NCBI GenBank assembly: GCA_958296035.1
Contig: OY282431.1
Span: 1,491,001-1,555,000 of the forward strand
Source: Paracoccaceae bacterium
GTDB lineage: Bacteria > Pseudomonadota > Alphaproteobacteria > Rhodobacterales > Rhodobacteraceae
Direction: 5' to 3'
Length of the DNA: 64,000 nucleotides
How positions within the stretch are numbered: position 1 is the stretch's first letter; the number at the start of each line of letters is the position of its first letter. This document shows positions 27,988 to 37,040 of this stretch, piece after piece. Under the pieces are notes generated by a model. That model saw only the letters and a list, made by a program, of their open reading frames with translations. It searched no databases and was not told where the DNA came from. Both the position numbers and the translations under genes were made by a program.

Positions 27988-28434
27988 ATGAAAAGCACTT
28001 TGGGGATTGTATTTGTTGCCACAATTGTTGCCGTGAGTTCAGCGGCCCATGTTCAAAACATGTCTGCGGCGATGCCGGAAATCTTCGCTCGGCACCATGT
28101 TATGGAATTCATCGGGTCTCATATGCGTGTGCTGAGCCAGCAGGCCAGTGGCAAGCTGCCGTTTAGCAAGGAAGAGACACGCACCTCATCAAATGCCATA
28201 GCCGTCGTGGCTCTGACAATTCCGTACCTGTTTCCCGACGAGAGTATCGTTGGCCAATCGACTGATGCAATGGACAGTATTCTCATGAATCGAGATGACT
28301 TCACGAGCAAGGCCAATGATCTATGGATGGCAGCAACGGCCCTTTCAGAGGTTGCCGATGTCGAACAACTCAAGGCCGGATTGGGTCCAGTGGGTCAAAC
28401 TTGCCGTTCCTGTCACTCAGCTTACCGCAAATAG
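27988..28434 (+). CDS. class II cytochrome c (cytochrome c' family)
   Basis: Periplasmic monohaem electron-transfer or gas-binding protein. A signal peptide is evident (KSTLGIVFVATIVAVSSAAH), and the single haem-binding motif CRSCH lies at residues 139-143, five residues from the C-terminus, which is the hallmark of the four-helix cytochrome c' / c556 group. The start ATG has GGAGGGG 5-11 bases upstream. A 12-base gap leads to the dihaem cytochrome on the same strand, so the two are probably co-transcribed and exchange electrons. Length 148 fits the family. Confidence 0.9.
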   Translation: MKSTLGIVFVATIVAVSSAAHVQNMSAAMPEIFARHHVMEFIGSHMRVLSQQASGKLPFSKEETRTSSNAIAVVALTIPYLFPDESIVGQSTDAMDSILMNRDDFTSKANDLWMAATALSEVADVEQLKAGLGPVGQTCRSCHSAYRK

Positions 28435-28446
28435 TCGTAGACGCCG

Positions 28447-29355
28447 TTGGCTGGCATCCGTTTGGCAAGTGTAACAATCGCCGCAGTTCTTCTGGTCGTC
28501 GGATCGTTCACTGTTTGGATCCTGCTTTCCGGGCCTGAACCTCTGGATGAGGACGACATTTCGAAATTGCTTCCTGAGAGCTTCGAAGCAAACGCCGCAA
28601 GAGGACAGGATGTTTTCTACCTGGGCGGCTGTGCACATTGCCATCAAGTGACTTCAGCCGAGAGCCCTTGGCAAGGAACACTCGCTGGTGGCAATGCGCT
28701 GGTAACCAAATTCGGGACGTTTTACGCGCCCAACATCACGACGGACCTTGAAACTGGTATCGGGAGATGGTCGTCGTCGGACTTTGTGAATGCGATGGTT
28801 CTGGGACTTGGTCCGGATGGCAACCACTACTATCCCTCGTTTCCGTTTACCGCCTACGCAGGAAGTACACTGCCCGATCTCTTGGACTTGAAAACTTATC
28901 TCGATACGCTGGAACCGATCCGGTCTCCCAACAGTCCGCATGACTTGCGCTTTCCTTTCAACCTTAGGGGACTCAACGGTATCTGGAAGCGGTTCTTCCA
29001 TGTTGCCGAGACGTACGAGCCTGACCCAAGCAAGAGCGCTGAATGGAATCGCGGAGCGTATATCGTCAACACGCTCGGCCATTGTGGAGTATGCCATACT
29101 CCCCGAAATCTGTTTCTGGCCGAGCTGCGTGATCGTCCTCTTGCAGGGAGTCCCCCGTTGTCCCCGACAGCCAAGGCTGCACCAGCCATCGCCGGACTTG
29201 ACAAGGAAAAGATATTGAATGCACTTGACGAGTGGTCAGGAGCGGTCAGTGAAGACAGCGCGATGTTTCTTGTTACGGCTACATTTTCGCAGCATGTATC
29301 CCTTCCGGATATTGACGCAGTAGCCACATATTTGTCCAGCCTGGATAGCCGCTAA
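28447..29355 (+). CDS. membrane-anchored dihaem cytochrome c
   Basis: 302 residues with an N-terminal membrane anchor (VTIAAVLLVVGSFTVWILL) and two haem sites: CAHCH at residues 62-66 and CGVCH near 214-218. The pattern GTFYAPNITTDLETGIGRWS between them is typical of the dihaem cytochromes that serve as electron acceptors for membrane dehydrogenases. No ATG is available: translation likely starts at TTG 28447, 12 bases after the stop of the cytochrome c' gene, because a stop codon lies three codons upstream. No dehydrogenase subunit is next to it, so the donor is unknown. Confidence 0.88.
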   Translation: MAGIRLASVTIAAVLLVVGSFTVWILLSGPEPLDEDDISKLLPESFEANAARGQDVFYLGGCAHCHQVTSAESPWQGTLAGGNALVTKFGTFYAPNITTDLETGIGRWSSSDFVNAMVLGLGPDGNHYYPSFPFTAYAGSTLPDLLDLKTYLDTLEPIRSPNSPHDLRFPFNLRGLNGIWKRFFHVAETYEPDPSKSAEWNRGAYIVNTLGHCGVCHTPRNLFLAELRDRPLAGSPPLSPTAKAAPAIAGLDKEKILNALDEWSGAVSEDSAMFLVTATFSQHVSLPDIDAVATYLSSLDSR

Positions 29356-29378
29356 AAGTCCCGAAAGACGACGTTGTG

Positions 29379-30167
29379 CTAGTCCGGCCTGTCAGCCGTT
29401 GAAAACCTGTCCAGAGGCATAGCGGCTACCGTGTCGGCAAGCCGCGAGAAGCCGAGAGCCTGATGTTGGGCTGTTTCCTGACCCTTGTTCGAGCTGGCAG
29501 CGCTTGCGTCGCCTACGACGCCAAAGTTGCTAAGGTCGCGGGCGCTCCAGCCATAGCTTACGACACCGGTTGGCGATACCGGATCGGATTCGGCCGTTGA
29601 AGTAAAATTCCTGGCCTGTGACATGTCTACCAGTTCGGGGCGGAAATGTAGCATCAACGAAGTCTCAACATCACCTCCATGTATGCCAAATTGGCGTTCA
29701 TGTGCTGAATACATGCCATCCGGATGTCCAAAACTGCCCCACTGGCACTTGACAACAAGCATTCCAAATTTCACCCGGAGTTCCCTGGCAACGATTGAGA
29801 CCAGGTCCAGGTTACCGCCATGGGAATTGACCATGATGAGCTTCCTGATGCCACTACGTCGTATTGACTCACCTATTTCAGTCCACGCCTTCAGCGCCGT
29901 GGCTGCTGACAAGGTAATTGTACCGCGGGCCCACACATGCTCGTTCGACTTGCCTACAGCCTGAACGGGCAGCACGCGCAACTCGGCAACTCGTGGCGGA
30001 AGCTTGGCGGTTTCGGCGAGCATTCCGGTTGCAATCAGCGTGTCAGTCCCAACCGGAAGGTGGGGGCCGTGCTGCTCAACGGCAGCGGTCGGCAGGACAG
30101 CGATTATCCGCGTGACATCGATTTCATTGAATTCGGCGGCCGCAAGATCCATCCAGAAACGGTACAT
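29379..30167 (-). CDS. creatininase-family amidohydrolase
   Basis: 262 residues of the creatininase fold (creatinine amidohydrolase, also FAPy deformylase and MftE-like enzymes). Seen: VLPTAAVEQHGPHLPVGTD (Glu31, His33 and Asp42 as metal ligands), NSHGGNLDLVS with another ligand His, and HGGDVETSLMLHF with the last ligand Glu. The reaction is hydrolysis of a cyclic amide or formamide; which one is not shown. It is the last gene of the eight-gene leftward operon, 51 bases after the second flavoprotein, and would be a ring-opening or deformylation step. Confidence 0.87.
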   Translation of the reverse strand: MYRFWMDLAAAEFNEIDVTRIIAVLPTAAVEQHGPHLPVGTDTLIATGMLAETAKLPPRVAELRVLPVQAVGKSNEHVWARGTITLSAATALKAWTEIGESIRRSGIRKLIMVNSHGGNLDLVSIVARELRVKFGMLVVKCQWGSFGHPDGMYSAHERQFGIHGGDVETSLMLHFRPELVDMSQARNFTSTAESDPVSPTGVVSYGWSARDLSNFGVVGDASAASSNKGQETAQHQALGFSRLADTVAAMPLDRFSTADRPD

Positions 30168-30218
30168 GATATTTCCCTATACATCCTCCGAGAGTTCGGC
30201 CGAACCCAACATCCTGCG

Positions 30219-30815
30219 TTACCCGAGCAACCGGTCCATCTTGTGTCCAACCGTATTCAGGTGCTTGGCACGACTTTCTGCGGTCGAAAAATCCATCCGG
30301 TAATGGGCGGCGAATACGGTATGCAACCTCCGGGCGCACAAATGCCTTACCCCACGCATGATCGTGCGTTTGCCAGGCGCTCCCATAAACTGGGTTTGCA
30401 ACCAGCTGGCACCGCAGGTCGTGAACAACGCCAACTTTCCAATATGGCGCAATCCGGGCCGGATGGAGCCTTTACTGGCTTCCGGAAGGTGAAAGGCAAC
30501 GCCAGGCAGCATGGCGCGATCAAGCCAGCCTTTGAGCATGGCGGGCAGGCCGTACCACCAGGTTGGGTAAATGAATATCAGGGTATCGCACCACAGGAGA
30601 TATTCGACATCCAACTCGAGTGACTGGGCATTTGTGTCGGTGTCAAGATAACCTGCCAGTTCGGGGCCAGTCATTACGGGGTCAAACTCTTCGCCGTAAA
30701 GATCACGGATACGAACATCAAATCTCTGCGACTGCAGCCTGCTGATCACAACCTCCAGTACAGCCGCAGTGAAGCTCTCCTTGCTGGGGTGACAATAGAC
30801 AACCAGCGCCTGCAT
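30219..30815 (-). CDS. flavodoxin-fold NAD(P)H:quinone oxidoreductase, copy 2
   Basis: 198 residues of the NQO1/MdaB/KefF type. The N-terminus ALVVYCHPSKESFTAAVLE binds FMN or FAD phosphate, and IFIYPTWWYGLPAMLKGWLDR is the typical flavin-isoalloxazine loop. It overlaps its paralogue by one base, so the two arose by an old duplication and may form a heterodimer. Role in the pathway: reduction of an intermediate, or supply of reduced flavin; unproven. Confidence 0.88.
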   Translation of the reverse strand: MQALVVYCHPSKESFTAAVLEVVISRLQSQRFDVRIRDLYGEEFDPVMTGPELAGYLDTDTNAQSLELDVEYLLWCDTLIFIYPTWWYGLPAMLKGWLDRAMLPGVAFHLPEASKGSIRPGLRHIGKLALFTTCGASWLQTQFMGAPGKRTIMRGVRHLCARRLHTVFAAHYRMDFSTAESRAKHLNTVGHKMDRLLG

Positions 30816-31396
30816 CAGAAACTCCTGAACTCGACAGCTATGCGCTCCTGAAAGGCTTGCAGTCGGTCAGGAGTTGCGCGGTTCATGTCATAGAGGGCGA
30901 GGTAGCGCATCTTGTCGGGCTGACAATAGAATCTGACCGAGCGTGTTACCACGCGGCGGGGAGGGTCTCCTGCCAGCATGGCCCGCATTCGGGTTCCGCC
31001 ATAAGTGGTAACTGCAGCCAATTTGCGAATGCCCTGAAGATTGGGAGCCACTTTTCCGCCGACCATCCGGAATGCGACCCCAGGCAGACAAACACGATCG
31101 AAAAAGCCCTTGAGGATAGCAGGAAATCCAAAGATCCATACAGGAAAGACCAGTATCAGTGCCTCTGCATTCCGCAGACGCGCCACGTAATCCCCCACTG
31201 GCAGGACATTCTCGGGCACATCATGGTAACTGCGACGTTCTGATTTACTCAAAACCGGATCGAAGCGCTCGGCATAAAGATCGCAGTCGTCAATCGACCA
31301 ACCGCGTTCGGCAAGAGTGTCAACAACAATTTTGTGCAAGGATGCCGAAAAGCTATCCGGAACCGGGTGTGCGAAGAGAATGAGCGCTCGCATCAC
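30815..31396 (-). CDS. flavodoxin-fold NAD(P)H:quinone oxidoreductase, copy 1
   Basis: 193 residues, same family: ALILFAHPVPDSFSASLHK at the N-terminus and LILVFPVWIFGFPAILKGFFDR in the flavin loop. The C-terminal third is short and more divergent than in NQO1. It starts four bases before the end of the FAD-oxidoreductase gene (ATGA), so the operon is translationally coupled here. The two copies differ throughout and are not a recent tandem duplication. Confidence 0.88.
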   Translation of the reverse strand: MMRALILFAHPVPDSFSASLHKIVVDTLAERGWSIDDCDLYAERFDPVLSKSERRSYHDVPENVLPVGDYVARLRNAEALILVFPVWIFGFPAILKGFFDRVCLPGVAFRMVGGKVAPNLQGIRKLAAVTTYGGTRMRAMLAGDPPRRVVTRSVRFYCQPDKMRYLALYDMNRATPDRLQAFQERIAVEFRSF

Positions 31397-32793
31397 CGTG
31401 CCGGTTGCAGATCCGGATAGGTGTACATTTCCTGGTATTTCCAGTCGGGATCGTGCCAGGCAATCATTTTCCCCGGATTGAGCAACCCCTTGGGGTCTGC
31501 CTGCTTCTTGAATTCAAGCTGTCTCTGGTCCACCGTCTGTCGGCCCGCTTCCTCCAGCGTATACCGATGCGGATTGAAAATCATGCAGCCAAGGTCCTCA
31601 TGTATGCGGACAATTTCATCAAGTCGCTCCTCGGTCGTAAACCTGACCAGTGGCAGTCCTGCAAAGATGATTTTGCCGTTTTCCCGAATAGCCTCAAGAT
31701 GCTGCAATACTTCCTGGCCAAAAATTCGCCGAACCTCGGCAATCAACTCCATGAACTCGGGGAAGCCGTAGCGCACCTGCAAATAGGTAATCGTCGGATC
31801 GATTCGCAGTGCTCTCAGGGTTGTGTGATTCCAGCCATACTCAAACACGGGGCCAGGGCTACGTTTCCAGTCGTGACTATCCGAGCGATAGAGAATTCGA
31901 GCGGTCTTCCACCGAGCGGTGAAGGTCATGAATGCATCCATGGCATGAGGAGCCACCATCAATGCAACCAGGTTGGATTCAGGAGTGACGTGCGGCCGCA
32001 CGCGCGGGAAATATGCGTGGGATATGGGCGCCTCAACTGGAGTCGCCAGCTTGATCAGTATCCCGTCCTGATTGGCGAGATCGGCCGTGTAGGCCACGGA
32101 TTCGAGGAAGTCACCAAACTCGACAAATATGTCGACCCAGTCATACGCCGGTGCAAGCGGCAGTTCGATTTCTGTAATCACGCCATTGGTGCCGTAGGCA
32201 TGAGATACGCGTGGCAATTCGCTTCCCCGAAATTCCAGGATGCGGGGCGTCTCCTCCATGGTCACGACCCGCAGACGAATGATGTTTCCCAGGTCCCTGA
32301 GCTGTCCCCATGTGCACGACCCAACGCCACCTGAGCCCCCGGCAATAAATCCGCCTATGGAGGCCGTTGACCAGGTAGAGGAAAACATGCGGATTTCCTG
32401 CCCGGAATCTGCGATGCATCTTGCATCGATATCCCTGATCAGGCAGCCCGGTTCAACGATCACGCGACCCGGAAAGATCTGCCTGACCTTTGACATGTGA
32501 TGCATGTGCATGACACAACCACCTGCCAGCGGCATTGCCTGGCCGTAATTGCCAGTGCCTGCCCCGCGCAAGGTTACGGGAACGTTGTGCTTATAGCAGA
32601 TCGACAAGGCCTTGATAACTTCATCCTCGTTACGAGGACAGACAACAAAATCAGCGGTAATATGGTCAAGCCTGGCCTTCAGGACCGGCGAGTACCAGAA
32701 GAAGTCGCGGCTCTTCGCTCTTACCGACGGGCCACGGTCTACGACATCCAGCCCGAGCAAATCCGACTTGGCGCCTTCGATATTCGGTTTCAT
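31393..32793 (-). CDS. FAD-binding (PCMH-type) oxidoreductase
   Basis: 466 residues, the glycolate-oxidase / vanillyl-alcohol-oxidase superfamily. Seen: FVVCPRNEDEVIKAL, the FAD-pyrophosphate loop VTLRGAGTGNYGQAMPLAG, STASIGGFIAGGSGGVGSC, and the end LLNPGKMIAW. There is no iron-sulfur motif and no signal peptide, so it is soluble. Members oxidise hydroxy acids, aldehydes or amines. Its natural substrate here is unknown; between an amidohydrolase and two quinone reductases it would be a mid-pathway dehydrogenation. Start overlaps the amidohydrolase stop by four bases. Confidence 0.9.
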   Translation of the reverse strand: MKPNIEGAKSDLLGLDVVDRGPSVRAKSRDFFWYSPVLKARLDHITADFVVCPRNEDEVIKALSICYKHNVPVTLRGAGTGNYGQAMPLAGGCVMHMHHMSKVRQIFPGRVIVEPGCLIRDIDARCIADSGQEIRMFSSTWSTASIGGFIAGGSGGVGSCTWGQLRDLGNIIRLRVVTMEETPRILEFRGSELPRVSHAYGTNGVITEIELPLAPAYDWVDIFVEFGDFLESVAYTADLANQDGILIKLATPVEAPISHAYFPRVRPHVTPESNLVALMVAPHAMDAFMTFTARWKTARILYRSDSHDWKRSPGPVFEYGWNHTTLRALRIDPTITYLQVRYGFPEFMELIAEVRRIFGQEVLQHLEAIRENGKIIFAGLPLVRFTTEERLDEIVRIHEDLGCMIFNPHRYTLEEAGRQTVDQRQLEFKKQADPKGLLNPGKMIAWHDPDWKYQEMYTYPDLQPAR

Positions 32794-34061
32794 AATTCAC
32801 TCATCAATTCATCCAGCTGGCTGTATTCGGGCAAGACTCTTTGAATTGCCTTTCCAGACCTTACCACAACTCGATCACTCTGCGGCCTGGCCAGAAGTTC
32901 AGTCCAGTTTCGGGCCGAAAAAATGATAAAATCTGCGGAGTCACCAGGTCTCAGCATTGACCGTCGAAACCCGCAAACCTGCGCCGGGCGCTGTGAAAAG
33001 GCCTTCAGCCATGGACGCTCCGTATGATCAAGGTGACAGATTCTGGTTGCCTCTCTCATCACCTCCAGCATGTCCATGTCACCATAGGCATAAAAGGGGT
33101 CTCGGGTATTGTCAGAGGCAAAACAAACTTCCACGCCGCGGGAGTCAAGTTCATGTACCGGTGTCACGCCTCTCCAACGCGGTGTCCGTCCGGCGCAGCG
33201 GTCCTGGAGGTAAAGATTGCACATGGGCAGTGAAACCACGGAAATTCCGGCCTCGGCCACTAGATCGATTGTCGATTCGACAACATCTTCTGGCTGACGG
33301 GCCAATGCGCAGCAATGACCGGCAGTCACACGACCGGAGAATCCGGAGTCAAGCATTACTTCTGCAACGATTCGCAATGTGTTCGAAGCGGTGTCATGTG
33401 TCTCGTCAACGTGCAGGTCGACATCCATTGCGCGTTGCTCGGCGATGGCAAAGAAGGCCTGCAATCGGCTTTCGAGATCGCCGCACGGGTAGGTTACACA
33501 GCCCAGGGCCCCCGAGCAAGCCGAGGCCAAATCGGCAATTTCCACAAATGTGCCATCATCGTCGACTTCTTCGATGGACAGTAGCGTAACCGCCTGCAAT
33601 TCAATGCGGTCCGACCAGTCCTGCCTTACCTCGCGAAAAACCGGCCACGATATCAGGTGCTGCGGCGAAGCTGAATCCAGATGCGTACGAATGGCGCGCG
33701 TCCCATGCACATATGCACAGGCGAGCGAAAACTCCATGCGTTGCCGAACGTCACGACAGGACCAGCGGCGGTTTCTGTCGTCGTGCACGGCACCAAGCGC
33801 ACCTGCAAAGGTGCCGTCCGGATTAGGGGTACGCGGCCAGATGTGTCCCTTGTCGAGATGCGTATGCATGTCGACAAATGCCGGCAGAACCAGGGCTCCG
33901 CGGCCATCGACCCACCGGGCGGAAGGCTGTGTGCAAATCAGTCCATCGCGGACGGTCAGGTCGCGGCGAACAAAGTGGTTCGTTCCGTCCGCTCCTGGGA
34001 GGGCCTGCGACAGGTTGCGTATTGTGTAATGCGCTGTGGAAGGAAGGGCAAGAAAACCCAC
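32790..34061 (-). CDS. cytosine deaminase-like amidohydrolase
   Basis: 423 residues of the amidohydrolase superfamily, CodA/AtzC branch. Metal ligands are recognisable as FVDMHTHLDKGH (His65, His67), DLHVDET (near 217), TAGHCCAL (near 247) and FASDNTRDPF (near 316). This set matches CodA, which deaminates cytosine, creatinine or isoguanine depending on the member. The operon's pyrimidine-type transporter makes a heterocycle likely. One-base overlap with the permease gene upstream and four-base overlap with the next gene. Substrate not determined from sequence. Confidence 0.88.
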   Translation of the reverse strand: MGFLALPSTAHYTIRNLSQALPGADGTNHFVRRDLTVRDGLICTQPSARWVDGRGALVLPAFVDMHTHLDKGHIWPRTPNPDGTFAGALGAVHDDRNRRWSCRDVRQRMEFSLACAYVHGTRAIRTHLDSASPQHLISWPVFREVRQDWSDRIELQAVTLLSIEEVDDDGTFVEIADLASACSGALGCVTYPCGDLESRLQAFFAIAEQRAMDVDLHVDETHDTASNTLRIVAEVMLDSGFSGRVTAGHCCALARQPEDVVESTIDLVAEAGISVVSLPMCNLYLQDRCAGRTPRWRGVTPVHELDSRGVEVCFASDNTRDPFYAYGDMDMLEVMREATRICHLDHTERPWLKAFSQRPAQVCGFRRSMLRPGDSADFIIFSARNWTELLARPQSDRVVVRSGKAIQRVLPEYSQLDELMSEL

Positions 34062-34945
34062 TACACTTCTCTCTTGACCGCGCTCTCATGCCATTTGTGA
34101 AGAAGCAGATGGCTGAGGAGTGACAAGACTAGAAAGATCACCACACCCGTCGCTGCAATCAGGAGCAGGGCAGCGAACATGCGAGGAATGTTAAGGCGAT
34201 AGCCGGCTTCCAGGATTGTGAATGCCAGTCCCGAGCCGATGCCTCCGGTGCCGGCAACATATTCTGCAACTACCGCGCCAATCAGGGCCAGGCCACCGGC
34301 AATACGAAGCCCGCCCAGAAAATAGGGCAGGGCGGATGGCAATTGCAGGTGCAGCAGTTGTTGCCAGCGACTGGCGCCGTAGATACGGAAGAGATCACGC
34401 AAGTTATGATCGACTGAATTCAGCCCAAGTGTCGTATTGGAAAGAACAGGAAAAAATGCGACGATCCACGCACAAAGCAACAAACCAACGGTTCGGTTGT
34501 CGACATAGATGAAGATCAAGGGGGCGATCGAGATGATGGGTGTCACCTGAAGGATAACTGCGTAGGGAAACAGTGACATCTCTACAAAGCGCGATTGCGT
34601 AAACAAGACTGCGAGTCCGACACCGCCGATTACCGCAACCAGCAGTGCCAGCACCGTAATCTTGAGGGTCACAAGCAATGCCTGCCACAGCAGTGCCAGA
34701 TCGGCAGCCAGCGTGGCGGCCACGAGAACCGGGTCCGGCAGAATGTAGTGCGGGATTTCATTGACTGTGACGATGCGGTTCCAAAACCAGATCATGAGGA
34801 CCAGCACGACCAGTGGCATTAGCCACTTTCCTATTCGCTCCAGTTTCGCTCTTCGCTGGCGGCGGTACTCATCCTCATCGACGATTGTCTCGTGCTGTCG
34901 TGCCCTGGTGCTGGATGGCAGGAGTTTTTCGGAGATTTGTGCCAT
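34061..34945 (-). CDS. ABC transporter permease (SsuC/TauC/ThiX type)
   Basis: 294 residues with six helices and a long charged N-terminal tail before the first helix (LVVLVLMIWFWNRI). The conserved loop for the ATPase is around NTTLGLNSVDHNLRDLFRIY (related to the EAA motif). Homodimeric permeases of this class import sulfonates, thiamin precursors, pyrimidines or nitrate. It lies 27 bases downstream of the ATPase gene and shares one base with the amidohydrolase start. Confidence 0.9.
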   Translation of the reverse strand: MAQISEKLLPSSTRARQHETIVDEDEYRRQRRAKLERIGKWLMPLVVLVLMIWFWNRIVTVNEIPHYILPDPVLVAATLAADLALLWQALLVTLKITVLALLVAVIGGVGLAVLFTQSRFVEMSLFPYAVILQVTPIISIAPLIFIYVDNRTVGLLLCAWIVAFFPVLSNTTLGLNSVDHNLRDLFRIYGASRWQQLLHLQLPSALPYFLGGLRIAGGLALIGAVVAEYVAGTGGIGSGLAFTILEAGYRLNIPRMFAALLLIAATGVVIFLVLSLLSHLLLHKWHESAVKREV

Positions 34946-34972
34946 GTCTTCTCTACTTGCAATGTGGCTGCG

Positions 34973-35752
34973 TCAGGTGCTTGCCTCGATTCCCTGCCGC
35001 AAGGATTCGGAGACCTTCCGACAATATGCTGCATAGTTCGACGACGTGCGAAAGGATTCGTCGCGGGGATATCCTTCGTCTACCGCTACCTCCTCGAAGA
35101 CCCGGCCGGGCCGCGCAACCATCACTGCAATCCGATTGGACAGAAACACACTTTCAAAAACCGAGTGCGTTACGAAAATGACTGTGCAGCCGACATTTTC
35201 CTTCAACTTCAAGAGATCGTAGTTGAGCTTGAATCTGGTGATTTCGTCCAGCGCGGCAAATGGTTCATCCATGAGAATGACGCGCGGATTGGTTACAAGC
35301 GCCCGGGCGATCGAAACGCGCATCTTCATTCCACCAGACAGCTCCCGAGGGTAACTGTCGGAAAAATCTTCTAGCCCGACAATCTCGAGACACTGTTGGA
35401 TCTTTGGTCGTGCCTGGCGCATGGAGATCCCGGAAAGCCTGTGAGGAAGCCAGACATTCTTGGCAACACTAGCCCAGGGCATCAGGGTCGGTTCCTGAAA
35501 AACAACCCCGACGGAGCCTTGGCGATTGTCGCCACTCCATACCACGCGTCCTCTGGTTGGACTGATCAGGTTTGCTATTATCCGCAGGGCTGTGGATTTG
35601 CCGCATCCCGATGGGCCCAAAAGGCTAACAAAATCTCCGAAATGCACGTCGAGAGACATGTCTCTGAGAGCCTCGACGTCGGTTCCAAACGTCTTGCCGA
35701 CTCCCTGCATGGCGAGCAACAGATCGCCATTGGATTGGTCGCTGTCTTGCAC
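34973..35752 (-). CDS. ABC transporter ATPase (SsuB/TauB/ThiZ type)
   Basis: 259 residues. Seen: Walker [11 protein letters not shown]-loop VFQEPTLMPWASVAKNVWLP, signature LSGGMKMRVSIARALV, Walker B VILMDEPFAALDEITR and H-loop VTHS. The LSGGMKMR and DEPFAALD forms are typical of the nitrate/sulfonate/thiamin-precursor class. A 91-base gap with a small hairpin separates it from the binding-protein gene. Confidence 0.92.
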   Translation of the reverse strand: MQDSDQSNGDLLLAMQGVGKTFGTDVEALRDMSLDVHFGDFVSLLGPSGCGKSTALRIIANLISPTRGRVVWSGDNRQGSVGVVFQEPTLMPWASVAKNVWLPHRLSGISMRQARPKIQQCLEIVGLEDFSDSYPRELSGGMKMRVSIARALVTNPRVILMDEPFAALDEITRFKLNYDLLKLKENVGCTVIFVTHSVFESVFLSNRIAVMVARPGRVFEEVAVDEGYPRDESFRTSSNYAAYCRKVSESLRQGIEAST

Positions 35753-35790
35753 TTTCGCCGCAGGTTAAATTGATGGGACAACTAACGGAT

Positions 35791-35812
35791 CTGGCGACTG
35801 AACGGCCGCCAG
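35791..35812 (-). promoter_or_regulatory. small stem-loop after the binding-protein gene
   Basis: CTGGCG (35791-35796) and CGCCAG (35807-35812) are inverted repeats with a 10-base loop, directly after the stop of the substrate-binding gene. As with the ugpB-ugpA hairpin, it may protect the upstream message or attenuate the downstream part. Only six base pairs, so weak. Confidence 0.4.
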
Positions 35813-35843
35813 TTCACTTGTGTATTGGAATTCCGGAGCGTGG

Positions 35844-36833
35844 CTATTTCAGATCCATCCCGACGCCCAGGTTCACGAACTGGGTCGAATAGGCCGCTTG
35901 CCAGTCAACCTCGTTTTCCAGCACGCCGACTGCTCGCATCTTGTCATAAAAGCCGCCAACCTTTTCGTCGGTCAGGGCACCGATACCCAATGTCAAGGCA
36001 TCACCGGAATCGACAATTCCGTGTTCGAGCATCTTGGATACCGCGTAATCGAGCTTGTCGTCCGACATCTCCGGATTATGCGTCTTGATCAGTTCATTGG
36101 CGGCAGACCGGTCTCCATACAGATAGTTGTACCAACCCTTGATCGATCCCTCGACAAAACACCTGACACTCTCCGGATCGTTCTCGATTGTCTCCGCCAA
36201 GGTCTCGATCGTAGTTGCATAGGTTGAATAGCCTGCATCGGCAATCAGAAATACCTTCGGTGTGAAGCCACCTTCCTTCTCGACAACGTAGGGTTCCGAT
36301 GACAGGTATCCCTGCATTCCTTTATTCTCATCGGCAAGGAATGGTGCCGGATTGAATGTATAGGGAACGCGCTGTTCTTCGGTGAAGCCGTAATCCGCCA
36401 TCATCCAGCGATAGTAGGAGTGATAGCCGTTATCTCCGATCAAGAGGGTCAGGTTCTTGAGATCTTCAAAGGTTTCTGCCTTGCCGGGATGTGCCAGAAT
36501 CACCTGGGGATGCTTCTGGAAAATTGCTGCAACTGATACGACGGGAATCCCCTTCTCAACAGCACTGAACGCCTGCAGCAGGTCGCCTCCCATATGGTAC
36601 TGTATCTTGTTTGCCAGCATAAGAGCGCGATTGTTTACCTGGGGGCCGCCTGGCACGATGGTCACATCCAGCCCGCACCCTGCATACGTGCCGTCGGCAA
36701 CTGACTGATAGAAACCGCCATGTTCGGCCTGTGCCAGCCAGTTGGTCCCGAAGGCAGCCTTTTTCAGGTCTTGCGCAACTGCAGAGCCGGTCATGAGGCA
36801 GCTAATCAATCCTGCGAATAGAATTCTGCGCAC
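35844..36833 (-). CDS. ABC substrate-binding protein, NMT1/THI5 family
   Basis: 329 residues with a signal peptide (MRRILFAGLISCLMTGSAVAQ). The mature start GTNWLAQAEHGGFYQSVADG is the signature of NMT1/THI5-like binding proteins such as ThiY, which bind pyrimidine or thiamin-precursor ligands; TIVPGGPQVNNRALM and MLANKIQYHMGG are further family segments. The ligand is probably a small N-heterocycle, by family only. It is the first gene of the operon, reading away from a hydratase gene with a common intergenic region that carries two hairpins. Confidence 0.9.
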   Translation of the reverse strand: MRRILFAGLISCLMTGSAVAQDLKKAAFGTNWLAQAEHGGFYQSVADGTYAGCGLDVTIVPGGPQVNNRALMLANKIQYHMGGDLLQAFSAVEKGIPVVSVAAIFQKHPQVILAHPGKAETFEDLKNLTLLIGDNGYHSYYRWMMADYGFTEEQRVPYTFNPAPFLADENKGMQGYLSSEPYVVEKEGGFTPKVFLIADAGYSTYATTIETLAETIENDPESVRCFVEGSIKGWYNYLYGDRSAANELIKTHNPEMSDDKLDYAVSKMLEHGIVDSGDALTLGIGALTDEKVGGFYDKMRAVGVLENEVDWQAAYSTQFVNLGVGMDLK

Positions 36834-36866
36834 GATAATTCCTTTCTATGTAGCATCTTGTCCTTC

Positions 36867-36925
36867 GCGGTTCGGCAAGCAAAGTGCTTGCGGTCCGCAT
36901 CCGGGAATATATTGCTATTTCCGGA
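36867..36925. promoter_or_regulatory. two adjacent stem-loops / palindromes between divergent catabolic genes
   Basis: First: GCAAGC (36875-36880) / GCTTGC (36886-36891), flanked by GCGG (36867-36870) / CCGC (36895-36898). Second: TCCGGGAA (36900-36907) / TTTCCGGA (36918-36925) with a 10-base AT-rich loop (one G-T pair). They lie 33-92 bases upstream of the binding-protein start in the 207-base divergent region. They could be regulator binding palindromes or 5'-leader hairpins. No TPP-riboswitch consensus was found there. Confidence 0.5.
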
Positions 36926-37040
36926 TAGAGCAATGAATACAAGCATGCGTTGGTCAACTCAGGCATGCCAGTATTACCACCGACCTTGTCGGACATAGCT
37001 TTGTCGGCGTCGCAGGTAGCGGTTGTGAAGGGGATTAGGC

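Noticed and set aside
30219-31396. Recent tandem duplication of the two quinone reductases
   Set aside because: The two proteins differ along their whole length, so the duplication is old or they were recruited separately.
36834-37040. TPP riboswitch in front of the NMT1/THI5-type binding protein
   Set aside because: The conserved CUGAGA and related core sequences of the thiamin riboswitch are absent; only plain hairpins are seen.
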